A stretch of 64,000 nucleotides of DNA from Lasioglossum baleicum (GCF_051020765.1 NC_134937.1:11028947-11092946); one strand, 5' to 3'. Counted from the first letter of the stretch, positions 23,559 to 35,778 are shown. Notes: generated by a model not told the origin, from the letters alone. Program-made: numbers and translations.

Positions 23559-23900
23559 CAGTCTCCTCTTTCCAACAAATGTAAAAAAATCTATACACGA
23601 TTTTTTCTTACGATTTTATCGCACTTTGAATGCTGGTAGTACTAGAACGACACAGCGGATGCATCTTAAAAATGTTAGGTGCACTCGAACACCTCTGGGA
23701 AGTTTAAAACATTTTCTCCGCGGTTCTAATTAGGAAGAATTTGAAGATTAAAGTCCCGCCTTTCCAACGAATGCATAAAACTCGACGTGCGATTTTTTGT
23801 TACGATTTTATTGCACTTTGAAGAACCATGATCTCAGAACAAGTTCTCTATCGACGAGCTTGAAGTACACGAGGGAGTTTGCCAGCGTAAATCGAAGGAA
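23559..23900 (+). repeat. degenerate ~187-bp tandem pair, shared-core family
   Basis: cagtctcctctttccaacaa (about 23568) returns as aagtcccgcctttccaacga (about 23752). Both are followed by a cgattttttsttacgatttt word and then a cactttgaa word. The same core is seen at 54.9-55.2 kb (plus) and inverted at 36.4-36.8 and 37.4-37.6 kb. Confidence 0.55.
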
Positions 23901-24921
23901 CTCTGCGTGCCCAAGGAGCCAACATTGTCAAAATGAAACTAATGTTTAAAAAAATGCAAGTAATCCTTGCAGCGGCGGATCGATGGTCGATCGCGATAAC
24001 ACGATTCCCGAGGCCGCGGCGAAGAAAATAACTTTGTTCGTCTCGCGAGCTCGCTGGGAAACGAAGCGGGAACCACTTCGAAACGAGTTCGGCCCGAAAC
24101 TACTTCTCTTCGGGGGAAACTTCTAAATCAGCCGTTGTTTACCATCGGCCGAGACCTCCCGACTTCTAAATCAATTTCGAGCGAGAGGCGCTGCGCTGCT
24201 CGTCTTCGAAAGTTCCTGTGCGAGAGACGCCGATCGATTCTCGACGAACCACAGTCGATTTCTCGAAACAGGCCACGAGATATGATGTCCGAAAGTACTA
24301 TTACATTTGCGACAGAAGTTAGAAGAGCTGCTGTAAAAGTTGCTCGACGATATCTTTCGAGCTGGAAACCGATAGAGAGACACGAGAGGAACCTGAACTC
24401 GCCTAGATTGAAAAAGGGATGATTCGCGAGCACGAAAAGGCCTCTGGGTCTGTTTCCACGGGGCTCGCAACTTCCGGTGGGAAAAGCCGAGGAAACAATA
24501 TTTTAAGCGCGGCGTAGTGCGCCGCGAGTAACCCATAAATAATGCATCTCTCTCGCGTGTGCTTGGGAAATCCTGCGGGATCGCTGCTTGAAAGTCTGCG
24601 ACGTTCTCTTGCGAGGACCTCGGGTTCTTGATCCTTTCGACGCGTTACACGATCCCGCGCTTCCGACTGAGAACCCTCCCCGCTTTGAATCATCTCTGAA
24701 CAACCATCTGAACATGTTTTACGCTCGGCGCATCGCTACGAATGCGGGATTCTTGTCGAGATGGCTTAAAAGCGCACTTGGGATTTTTGTAAAAATCAAC
24801 TTTGTAGAAACCTCGTTTTTCAAGGTTTGTACAATTGAAGTTGAAGCGTGGAGAATGTGTATTTTGCATTGTTCGTGTCTCGTGTCGATTTGACACAGTT
24901 TTCATTGATTCTGAATAAGTA

Positions 24922-24960
24922 TTAGGTTGAGTCACAAATGATATCCGGTTCTAGGAACGA
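24922..24960 (+). mobile_element. solitary mariner-like terminus
   Basis: ttaggttgagtcacaaatga, followed by tatccggttc and preceded by TA, has the TTAGGTTG start typical of mariner inverted repeats. No opposite end was found downstream. Confidence 0.5.
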
Positions 24961-25001
24961 ATCGTAGTCGCGAGGCATTGATCATTCTTGTGAGTCATCA
25001 T

Positions 25002-25035
25002 TAGACTGCGGATTTTATGCATTCGTCACAGGAAT
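25002..25035 (+). mobile_element. end of the TAGACTGCGG family
   Basis: tagactgcggattttatgca then ttcgtcacaggaat. This is the ATGCATTT-type end; the opposite end is not visible. Confidence 0.55.
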
Positions 25036-25508
25036 GGATAGACGAGGCACGAAACAGTGGCATGGTTACAGGAATTTAAAAATAGCGATACAATATGCTT
25101 CCAATCTTTTATAAATTGTCAGTGAAAGAAAGAATTTCGCAGGCGCCATTTATGATACTCAAATTATTCGATAAATAGTAAAAATTTATATAATATTCAG
25201 ATGTAAGAGACGGTTAAAAATTTCCCAATTTGATCAATGTGGTACATGTACAAGAATAATTAATGTACAAGAATAATTAAATTCAATTAAACCAGTGGGA
25301 AGATCTCCAACAAACAGGGGATGAAACTTCCCTTCGTCCATCACCGTAAAAGGACCATCGAAGACACAGTAACCAGGAAACCAGCACTCTCACCAACCAA
25401 AGAAGAAATCCCAAGGAAATCACTACTGCAACAACTTCCAAGGAGCCGGGAGATTATCTCGAACAACTGAGCACGTTAACGAGAAGAGGATCGAGCTTCC
25501 CTCGCCAC

Positions 25509-25640
25509 TAGACTGCCAATCTTTATGCATTTGTAACAAAGAACTCAAACAGAACATCAATCGGTAAAATATCTTTAGAAATATCTAAGAATATGTACAA
25601 GTGCAGAAACATTTTCTTTTGCACAAAGATGCACAGTCTG
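25509..25640 (+). mobile_element. complete short hAT-like element with 8-bp target duplication
   Basis: The element is 132 bp. It starts tagactgccaatctttatgc followed by atttgtaacaaa and ends ttgcacaaagat then gcacagtctg, an inverted match to the start. It is flanked by CTCGCCAC (25501-25508) and CTCGTCAC (25641-25648), a duplication with 7 of 8 bases equal. Eight-base duplications and YAG..CTR ends are typical of the hAT superfamily. There is no coding capacity, so any movement would have depended on a transposase in trans. Confidence 0.7.
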
Positions 25641-26574
25641 CTCGTCACGTAGAATGTAAAGAACGTAGAGAACGATGTGTAACGATGATCGACACTGAAC
25701 AGGGGATCGATACCGATCCAGACTCCGGGTATCGATCATCGAGGGTCGGCTAGCCACTGGTGGTCACGTGCCGGAGAGATCGGCGCCAGAAGTCGCAGGA
25801 TCCTCGAGAGGATCCTTCCGGTTGCGGCGAGAACATTCACACATTGTCCGGTTGACAAATGAACGTTGTCACGTTGACAAACGAACATTGACCTGGTCGA
25901 TTCAATGAAACCTCGTCTGCTCATCACTTTGCATCGAGTGCCATCAAACATACTCTACCAATTCGAGTAGTCTAACATAAATCACTGTAACTATCAATGC
26001 CTGTTGCCTCAGCATCATCAAGTATAAAGGTTGTACCGGTGTGTGATCGGCTGATTTGTCAACCGGAGAAGGTGTGAACGGTCTCGGGTACGGGTCGGGT
26101 CGGGCCCTGGTACCTTTTCTCGAGAGGAGGCTTTTTTCCGGCGGGATTCGACCAATGAGTGACGCGAATGGTAGCACGGCGTCGGTATGACTGACTCTCG
26201 TCTCCTGACCCAGCGTGCACGACCTGGCTTGTGGCAAGCGAGCACAGGCGTATCCCTGGCTGGTTGGTCAGCCGGTCGACCGTTTGCCAGCGATGGACTT
26301 GATCCGATTCCCGACTTTTCCCCAAGAATCGATCGATTCCGCGGGCCACCAGCCGCGCGATACCTCGACGAACCTGATTCCCGTGGATATATCGCGGCCG
26401 CACTGTGTTTAGCGTCTATCGGCTCGATCCTCCCTAGATATATAGTCCGGCTATTTGCGTACATCTACCCCTGAATCATCGTATTCGGTGGCAATGACAC
26501 CGACACCGGGCCCCGTGACGCTGCGCACCATCAACAATTTATCTCTAGGATAGTCGAATTTAGACCAGTGTCTC
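25641..26574. other. non-coding stretch, no supported feature
   Basis: Several overlapping frames at 25944-26474 read open in both strands of a CpG-rich stretch; none has a recognisable motif. Confidence 0.45.
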
Positions 26575-26940
26575 GACAGAGTTTACAAAGGCTGCACACA
26601 TTCATGCAGAATAAAAATTTTATGTGTTCACTGCAGGAGGGACTCTCTTTCTTCGGTATCAAACCTACCAAGCTGACTAGGTTGGACAGAGTTTACAAAG
26701 CATTGTTAGTCCCTAGACTGTACACCTTCATGCAAAATAAAAATCTGTTCTGTTCATTCCAGAAGAACCTTTCTTTCTTTAGTATTAAAACTGCCAAGCT
26801 GACGAGGTTGAGCAAAGTTTACAAATCATCGTTAGATACTAGATTGTACACCTGGATGCAAAATAAAAATTTATGGTGGCAATTACAGGAGCCTACCAAG
26901 CCGACCAGATTGGACAGAATTTACAAAATTGCTGTGCTAT
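26575..26940 (+). repeat. tandem array (102-126-bp units) carrying the hAT-like end
   Basis: The word gacagagtttacaaag (26575-26590) returns at 26685, as gagcaaagtttacaaat at about 26810, and as gacagaatttacaaaa at about 26913. Between them a catgcaaaataaaaat word recurs three times. In the second unit it is preceded by ctagactgtacacctt, so the array incorporates the TAGACTGCGG-family end. Three spacings are 110, 126 and 102 bp. The last two are multiples of three, which leaves an open frame with a repeated RLYTFMQNKN motif. I regard this as a consequence of the repeat. Confidence 0.75.
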
Positions 26941-28273
26941 GTGCCAGGCTACTATTGGCATATCAGAAAGATGACTGAATCTGAATTTTTTATGGTTTAA
27001 CTTTCATCATCTTTGATCTTCATCATATCAGTTTTATACGTGTTTACTGGGTTTTGTTGACTCGTGGAGATATTTTTGGATGGCAATTTGATTGTCAGCC
27101 AAGGAGTTGATTAAACTGAATTATAACTTGTTTCTAACTCCAATTTGTCTCTAGGTGCTGTGTTGCAGTACACCTAAATGGTTCAATAAATAAACACACG
27201 TGTCCCGTTGCAGAACCACTCGAACAAGTACAAAGTGAATGACCCTATTCACGGCTGCGCTTTTACTACCGACCAGTTGCTTCTTACATGACATTAAAAA
27301 CTATCATTAGGAACTTTCATTAGAGTAGCTCTCATTAGAAGAATTCGTGGAATTTATGACCGCCAATCTCTATAGAACGAAATTTGATAGGATCGTTAAA
27401 GTAATTAGTACGAAAGCACCAAATCTAATTCCTTCATTCTAAGAAAATCGATAGTGAAATCGATGCTGGCGAAATTGAACAGTTCGAAGCCGGATTAAAA
27501 ATTAATAATGGAGGAGTTAAATGTTTGACGATCGCGAGATTAATGTATAATTTAGGAACGAACAATTACAGAGAGGCTATCCGTTGAATAATTAATCGGT
27601 ATCTCGATACGGAGCGCAGACTACGAGGAAACTGAGCTAAGGCCAGTGGGGTTCATAATCTAGGCAACTAGAGCCTACATCTAGAGTAGCTGTGATGACA
27701 CCATTACGGTTAGAAGAGGTCTAATTTTGTCGTATTGGGAAGTAGATATAGATTGCCTTTTATCGATGATCTAAGAAATTATCCAACAAATTTTAAAAAA
27801 CAATTTCAACTCTGAACCTCCCACAGCCAAATCGCCGGTTTCAGAGTATCGATTTCATAATTATTCAACTTGTCCCAAATTCGGGAGTCGACAGACGATC
27901 AAATTGTCAATGCCCGGACCATCAGTTCCAGGTCCTAATGGATCGACAGCTCGCCGTCTTTCCGCGACTCTGTGCCCGCGGTTCCCGGAGCGGAAGATCG
28001 AGGATCCTTTGGAACCAGTTGGTAATCCGAACGAGTTCCTTGAGAGCTTTCCTGGTTGACCTTCTTCGGGAATCGATGCCGGCCCTGTTAGGAACAGCCG
28101 ACCCAATTTCCCGGATACGTGAGTAACACGCGACACTGGTGTAGAAACGACCAAAACAAATTCTTGAAGAGGCTCCCCGCTTTCGCTGCTCGTAAAAGTC
28201 ATCCCCCTCCTCTTTACAACGTTACAGCCGATATGGAGAAGGCAAAAGTCAACATTTAAAAAAAAAACGTCCG
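26941..28273. other. non-coding stretch, no supported feature
   Basis: AT-rich. A 113-residue minus frame (27861-28202) has no recognisable domain. Confidence 0.45.
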
Positions 28274-28309
28274 TAGACTGCGGATTTTATGCATTTCTGG
28301 CAAGAATTA
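28274..28309 (+). mobile_element. end of the TAGACTGCGG family at an array border
   Basis: tagactgcggattttatgca, then tttctggcaagaattagg, abuts the tandem array that follows. It uses the ATGCATTT-type end. Confidence 0.55.
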
Positions 28310-28600
28310 GGTGAGTTTGAAAACGGTGGAGAATTTTTAAGAAATGAGGAATGACAAAATAGAAGGGTCACAAGAATTACGTGAAGTTAAATAGAGTCCG
28401 AAAATCGAATTCTTAAGAAATAAGGAATGACAAAATAGAAGGGTCACAAAAATGAGGTGAAGTTAAAAAGGGTCAGAAAATCGAATTCTTAAGAAATAAG
28501 GAATGACAAAATAGAAGTGTCACAAGAATTAGGTGAAGTTGAAAAGGGTAAAGAATTTTTAGGAAATGAGGAATGACATAATAGAAGGGTGTAAAGGAGA
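28306..28600. repeat. ~75-bp tandem array, about four copies
   Basis: aatgacaaaatagaagggtc and near-identical variants occur at 28351, 28427, 28502 and 28572 (spacing 76, 75, 70). Each is preceded by aaga.tt.ttaagaaat.agg and followed by cacaagaatt.ggtgaagtt. Copies are well preserved. Confidence 0.9.
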
Positions 28601-31600
28601 TTGTTATTGAAAGAGTTCTTGAAGCGTTGGAAGAGTGTGATCGTCAACGGTCGGACAATGTGTTCGAGCACGTGAAGAGGTTAAACGTTCTGGAAAAATG
28701 TGGGCGAGTAGATTCATCTTCCAAAGTCAGCCGGGATTAGGTTAACGACATCGATAGCGAGGCGTGGCGACGCTACGCTATTGCGAGACTACACGCTACG
28801 ACAGCACGCGACTGACTCTACGGATGAGACCGGGGGATCGAATGGAAACGATGTGTTTTCCACCGGAGCGATCGGTCGCCGCGATACGAACGATAGTCTG
28901 GAAGCATAGTCGAATTGCCGTTGTCCACGCCACGACTAATCCGGAGTATTCGATTGTTTTACTGTCACGAACAGATGCGTTGACACAGCTAGCCTGCGAT
29001 ACAACATATTTACAATCTAACATGTTGAGTCGAATCAATTCGATTAATATTTTATAAGTACATCGTAGTATACAATATTATAAACACTACCATTATATTT
29101 TTTTAAATAAAATTAACAGTGCATGTAGTCGTTAAAAAAATATTTTAGATCTCTTTAGATCCAAATGATTAAGAAAATAATTTTCGTCGGGCTCTTGCAT
29201 CCGGCGATTAATGTAGACAATTTTTTTTGCATACAAATCAAGTAATAACGTGTTGATTTTTTGAGAATGCGAGGAGGTAGACGCGTGCAGGTGCAATCCA
29301 GGGCACAGATTCTACGCCAATGAGATTCAGGCAACGGCAGCGACTAGCAGGGGCTAAGTGACACGCTATAGGCCGTCTCCGACACGTAACAGAAAGTTTC
29401 GCGCGGGGGTGGGTGGCTGTCGGTTTGTGGAACGGCCGCCTGCAGGGCGTCGCGGCGCTCCGTAACCGTGCACACCGTTGCACCGCGTGCACCCTTGTGT
29501 CGCCGACCCCGCACAGTCACCTGTTTAACGCCCCGTGCCCCAGTATTCGAGTTTGCCGGACATGCACGACACATTCTGCGTGCGGCCACGCTGACACGGC
29601 CAGGGGAGATGGTACCGATTAAATGGCCGACCCTCATCGTCGTCGACAATTACAAGTTCGAACGCGACTGCACTTTACATACGATTTACTTAGCACTTTA
29701 CTAGAAAATTAAACATTTCTTCCGACCTAGAATATTTCCATTCCCTATAATGTCTCATACAAAACCTGATTATTCGATAGGTGATTAAATACCGACGTAT
29801 TTAATAATGCAAACAATATTTTGAATAATGGCTCTCGGAGTCACCATTCGACTGAAATCAATTACGACAGCTGGCAAGACATTTTTCAGAGAAAGTCTGC
29901 CAATTTTATTACATTTTTCTTGGTCTGCTTTAGACCACGTAGTCTTTAGAACTTCCACTGGAATAGTCACTTTATTGTCCAGTATTAAAAAAGTTATAAT
30001 TATGTACATGACAATTCTTTCACAAATTCAATCTTCCTGATAATTCTTGTGGAAAATTTTTTAAATTTCATCTTCCAGAAATTCTTGTGGAAAAAGTTTA
30101 ATTCAGTCGTTTAGAAATTCAAGTTTAATTACGAACACTGTGTGTCCGACTATATTTTATTCATTACTGCTTAAAAACTGTTCCACACGATTTTCGAGAA
30201 GCGTTTTGAGATACTGCGGCCACAGTAATTTCCGGTGGACCCGGTACTCGAAGCGTTAATTGAACAAACTCCATCGAAAGTTGGAGGGCTGGAACAGTTT
30301 CGCAGGGCAAGTTTATGGGCACCGTGCCCGGCTCGGTTTAAAGAGGACGATCGTAGTCGATTCGCAGATGGCAGAAAGATCGGACAAACGTGTAACTGCT
30401 GTAGAAATTTTCGAGCATACGGTGAATGTATGTATGTATATTGAGATGTATGTTCGAGAAACGCGAAGGACGTTAGCGTGTATGCAATGCGGCATTTGCG
30501 GAAAAATGGAAGCGGGCAAAACCGGCCGGCCGCGCTCCAGTTTTCGCTTGTTGCGTTACAGCGTCTGCCGTGAGTGTCAATGGGTGGCGACCAAGAGCAA
30601 AGTTGTTACTACACGTGCTAACAAGCTGGCATGGAGTTGGTGGCAACCTGTGCACTGCGTTTGCTGATCCAGTCGATGCAAGCCTAACTCTACCAAACAG
30701 ATTTTCTACCAGTTTTATTATGTCAGTAAGGGGATATTTCTTCTCCGCATTTTTATAATTTTAAAAATTGTCAAAAGAGAAATTCGAGAATATTCATATC
30801 GACTGATGGTGGTGGGTTTACTGTTAATAAATGAATTAATACATTAACAAAAAAAAAGTGACACCGACCTCGTGGAAAACTGAACTAAAAAATGCACTAA
30901 GACGTATGAAATAAAAACAAAAATGCACACACCAACAACAACAAAAAAGGGCACATACAGATCGAATTGAGTAACCTCCTGCATTTTCGAAGCCGGTTAA
31001 AAATCGCGTAAAGTGGAAATATTTTAGATAGAAGGAAAATTTTGCTTTCAGGATTAAAGCAGCTCCGAGTGCAAATGGTTGAAACTTCTTGGGAACTTCT
31101 TCTGCTTCCATTCTCGAGCATTGCATTAGCAACACAAATATGAAGAGATTGTTTCCGCTCCGTTCCTGCGCGACCATCTTCCCATTGCCGACTGGAATAT
31201 GCCGATAAATTAATTTGTGCAAATCCGCACGGGGAGAAAAACAATGACCACGTCCATTACAATTGCATTTGGTTAGATACGAGGATTATAGTCCATTTGC
31301 GAACGCACACGCCGATGAATAAGCGTAATGAGCACCGAAGGGGCACGTTGCCACGCGTAAGTAGAGTAAATGCACAAGAATGTTGGTTTCGCGTTGCACG
31401 AGAGGGGAAATTGTCGCTATTACCTGCAGGCGATCCCCGACCTGGGTCAATACTGCGCGCACAACAGTTCAGTTGCCCCTTTTTTTTTCTTTTTCTTTCC
31501 TCTACTGTCTTAAACGGGATTCATGAAATTCCCGCAAGAGGGGACAAGAAACAGCTGAGCAAACGCGCGTGAGAATGCGTGATACTGATTACGACGCGGT

Positions 31601-34600
31601 ACGAGCACAGAGAATTCTTGGACTGCCTCGGAACGGAAGGAAATTATTAGCAAAAACACGCTGCGTGACTGTGAGAGATTCTGCAAAAAGCTCTCTCCGG
31701 ATGCGACACTACATTAGACGCAGTGCAGCAGTGCAACTTCTTTCCCGAGGTTGTCGTTCGCTCTGATTTTATTTAATCATTGGCAGAGTACAATTAATTC
31801 GACAAGTTCAGCTCGCGGAAATGTTGCAACTTTTTAGAGAATTCATTCGAACAGGTGTGTAATTGTTCGTTATGCTTTCCTGAATTTATTCATCGTGCTT
31901 TTATTTTATTTATCCAGTGATAAAATGGATTAAACGGGTTGATCGCGTAGAAATGTTAAAACGATGTTCACTTTGTTTTCACAGGATTAATTTAGCAGTC
32001 AATGGTGCGTTTGAACATTATTCGAGCATGCGTTCGTTTGTTATTTCATCCCTTGCCGTATTTTAACTAGTCAGGCTCGCGATGAAGATTTTAACAAAGT
32101 CTGACAAATCTGAATGTCGCGCCTTTCTTTTTCTCGATGAAATAAAATTTGATTCGTTTGTGATCAATGTTTGAGCATTCAAATAAATTCAATTTCAATT
32201 CAATTTCAAAATAATGTTGCTATGGGGTTTCCAAGATGAATTGAGAAGTCAATGGTTACACGTGCTCGAGTGTTCATTACGTCCTTCGGAATTTATGAAT
32301 TATCCGCAGTCTAGTTTTTCATAGTCCTCGTAGCGAGCCGAAGGACAGCCGCGCCATAAATACAAAGACGGTGGGGGAAGAGCGAAGGAGAATAAATACG
32401 ACGAGCTCGTAAAGGAGAAAATTGGAGGCCCGACCTTCCGGGACGAGGGAAGAGTTGTTGAAGGAACTCGCGGCCGATTTACGAGGGAATAATCGAGCCG
32501 GTGGTCGATATTTCGTCCTGCGGAAACCAAAAACGGGAACTGGCTGCCGCCGTTAATGGCCGCCGCGAGGCCGAGGTGTCTGACGAATGCCGGGTAATCC
32601 TCTGGAACGATCAAGGGAGAAACGGTGAAGGGGGAAGAGAGAAGCACACTCGAGCCTGGTCAGGACAGCTGCCAGAAAGTCCTTTGCCAGGAACTACCAG
32701 CAAACCTGAATGAAAATCTCTCTCTCTCTCAGCCGAATGCAGTCTGCTCGTCTTCGAGGGCACTTGCACACGCAGACGATCGAGGCGACCGCATACTATC
32801 CAATCAATTCGAGCCGCTGCACTGTGGTCCCGAATCAGAATTCGCCGGCTCGGAACCAAAGTACAAGCGTAAGGTTTTGAATGTTTAATCCCCCATTGTG
32901 CAGCTCGGTTTTCAACAATGTATCCGTCGAGCACCGAAAGCGATTTTTATAGAAAATGAGAATCTGTGTTGCCTATTTCTTTTTTTAATCATTGTAATTG
33001 TTCAACATCTCGCTTCATGGACGCATACCTTTCGTGTTGCAACCTCACGTAGTTCACTAGCTTGCCGTTCCATTTCGGTAGAGTCCGCTATCGTACTAGA
33101 GCATTTTCCACAGAGTCGGTAATTCGGAACCGCCGACAGAAAAATGCATCGCATGCAATGTCTGTCTGTACCGTTCTTAAGTCTGCAGTTTAAGGGAAGG
33201 TATAATGCTTATTCGTTTATATCGAAGTCGACAAAGTCGGCAGCGTTCTTCCCAGGCTTCGCGTCGACCGCGGCAGATGGCAGAAGCAGCTCGGGAATCC
33301 AAACTTTTCTAATAATCTATATTTAAACCTGAAGTTTAAGGTGCACGAAAGGTCAGCGAAAAAGAATTGCGACCTTGGAATCATTCGTAAATCCAAAGAT
33401 AACCGGCCCATCGTTGCAATAAAAATGAGTATTTTTACACAACACTAATCATTTTGTATATTTTTGGAAATCGAACCTCCGGCGCTTGGAAATTTTCTAT
33501 TTAAATTCAGCCGTCTCGATTTCAATCCCAAATCAATCTCCATTTTGTCGGGTCATTTGGCTCGCTTCAACTGCAATTTTTTCCGGATTACTCCGTTAAA
33601 CGCGGCTAACTTTTTCGATATTTACTGAATAGCTGCAATTTGATTCGGAGGTAAATCGATTGCGGAATTAGATTTGAGCCTACCCTCCGGTCTGTTGAAA
33701 TTAAATTTGAATCTACCCTTTGTTTTTATTAAGATTTAATCGAAATATCCGTTTGTGTAACACACACAAAAATCATTTTTGCAAGTTGACAATTTTTTAT
33801 TCATTCTTCGAAGTGTTGTATAAATACGGTAAAAGTTTCGTAAATTTCCGTCCCGACGTTGGGATATTAACAATTCCTAAGTAGCACGTCTTCCCTCGGT
33901 AAAATACCGCAGTTTCGCAAACTCGTTCATTTCGTTCGCAAACGAATAGCAAGACCACAAAGCAGATTAGCATGAAAACTCGCGAGAAGCGTTTTAAGGG
34001 ATTGGAAATGGAGAAGGTAGTCGACGAAGAAAGGAGGAAGGGATCACTCGGATGCAAAAACACCGTTCGTTACCTTTTCTTACGGTCCGGACGCCGAGAC
34101 GACCCCACGGCCAGCGCGCCCCTCATTCCACTGTGCATCCTGATTAATCATTTAGAGCTGCGCGAGTTCAACGTAACTTTCACCGAGCAACGAGGAAAAC
34201 ACGAACGAACGAAACAATCCAAGGAGATCCGTGTTTACACTCGAGAGACACAGGTCAGACACGCCGCAAAAACTTGCTGGATTATTTCCCAAAATAATAC
34301 CAGCGTTCCTCCACGAGCCCATCATTAAAACCAACGTTTTCAACAATTCTGTATCAACAAACGAAGTTCTACAGGATTTATCTTAAAACTTTCTGCTGTT
34401 CTAGTTTCCACACTGATTGTGCAAAACGAGGACCATCGTTGTCGAATCACCGACAAAATCGAACGATCTCTTCGATTTTCAACATGTACAAAAAATCTGC
34501 ATGCAAAAATTGACGGAATTGCAAATCGCCGGAGCTACATAGACGTGCATTTCTTTTCTTTTGAATCTACTTCGTCTAATAAACTACAATAACTACAGAC

Positions 34601-34673
34601 TACTCACTGCAAACAAATTTTCCAAACAGTGAAGACAGTGCTGTCTAAACCTAGTAATCATCATATACAATTA
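28601..34673. other. long non-coding stretch, few features
   Basis: About 6 kb with no supported gene. I noticed a weak ~39-bp duplication (attcttgtggaaaa at about 30043 and 30081), short ttcaattcaatttcaa repeats near 32185-32210, a (CT)n run near 32718-32728, and a family end at 32289-32315 (atccgcagtcta, minus). Open frames at 29338-29704 and 30260-30667 lie in GC-rich patches without motifs. Confidence 0.4.
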
Positions 34674-34780
34674 TAGACTGCGGATCTTTATGCAAAATAA
34701 AAATATTTAATTTCTCTGGGGGGTGGTAGAAATTCAACTCCGATCTGCTCGTTCCTCCTCTGCATAAAGTCCGCAGCCTA
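34674..34780 (+). mobile_element. short hAT-like element, two inverted ends
   Basis: The left end tagactgcggatctttatgc (then aaaataaaaat) and the right end tgcataaagtccgcagccta form an inverted repeat of about 20 bp around a ~66-bp centre. Only TA is common to both flanks, so no 8-bp duplication survives. Both family end types can be compared here in a single 107-bp copy. Confidence 0.65.
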
Positions 34781-35587
34781 ATCGCGAGACAACGGGTTAA
34801 TCCGGCCGAAAAAAATGTCTCTCCATCCGTCTCATCCGATAGATAAATCCCGCGACAATCCGGACAGGTTCGGAGCATCTCCAGAAATTTCTTTCACTCC
34901 GGTAGACACGAAGGAAACTTCACTAACCGGGACAGGATCGAGTGACGAGAGCTTGTTCGCGCTAGAGCGCACGACGACACGTGTTTAACCAGAATATCGA
35001 CATCGTCCTACATAACTTGGCACAAAACCGTTCGCTCACAGATGGAGAGGGAGACACCTGGCTCTCCACGGCGAGGAAAAAATATACCCGGTTTGTGCAG
35101 GACTTCTGCGAGGGTCGCACTCACACTTCACAGCATACGGAGAAAGGTAGATAGAGGAAGAGAGAGAAAAAACCGATTTTCCTCGGACCGCGGATTCGGA
35201 GATACTCGAGGCATCTCGCGGTTCGAACCGGTCGTCCACGATCGGTTTGCCGGACGCCACCACCGACACGATTCTATGTTTATCTCGCTCTTAATTCGCT
35301 GACAGTGACACAAAAAGCTAGACACGCGCCGCGACGCAGTCGCCGACGCCCGAACCGCTGCGAGATAGATTCCGTGAGCTTCTCACACGATTTTATAAAC
35401 AACGCGTTGCCTTCCTGAGTTACAAACAAATTTCATCTTCTCAATGAGTATTTATTTGTGGTTGAATTTTTCTGGCTTGAAATAGTGTACTGTACGTTTC
35501 CGATAAAATCAATTATTATTCTTTTGGTTAAGTCGATTATTTGTGGGTACATTCGTGAGAAGAAAATTTCTTCTCGTTGCACAAAAG
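34781..35587. other. non-coding stretch, no supported feature
   Basis: CpG-rich in its first half, AT-rich afterwards. No gene seen. Confidence 0.45.
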
Positions 35588-35647
35588 ATTGTAATCGTTA
35601 TAAATTCAATTATGTATCAGCGATTGGATAAGACTGGATCTTTTTCA

Positions 35648-35778
35648 TCGTCGCATTAACTACAATTGCACTTTTGTTTATGTATTAATGTATTGTATGG
35701 TTTACATGATTAATAAGCTTTGATTACAGTTTATTGATGTACCTGTTAATGCGCTGTTTGATTTTGAATTACTCAATT
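35648..35778 (+). repeat. dispersed repeat, paralogue of 48246-48402
   Basis: gcattaactacaattg, tgattacagtttattgatgt and cctgttaatgcgctgtttga all recur in order at 48246-48402. That copy has about 30 extra bases after the first block. The family is unidentified and not coding. Confidence 0.75.

Larger units (their letters stand above)
23901..25508. other. non-coding stretch with element fragments
   Basis: Holds a mariner-type end (24922-24960) and a TAGACTGCGG-family end (25002-25035). Overlapping frames at 24128-24536 show no domain. Confidence 0.45.

Noticed and set aside
27861..28202. 113-codon minus open frame with a plausible-looking peptide
   Set aside because: No motif could be recognised, and the opposite strand is also open; not enough for a call.
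35212..35235. ggttcgaacc word resembling a tRNA T loop
   Set aside because: No cloverleaf or A box can be built around it; the motif is a simple palindrome in CpG-rich DNA.
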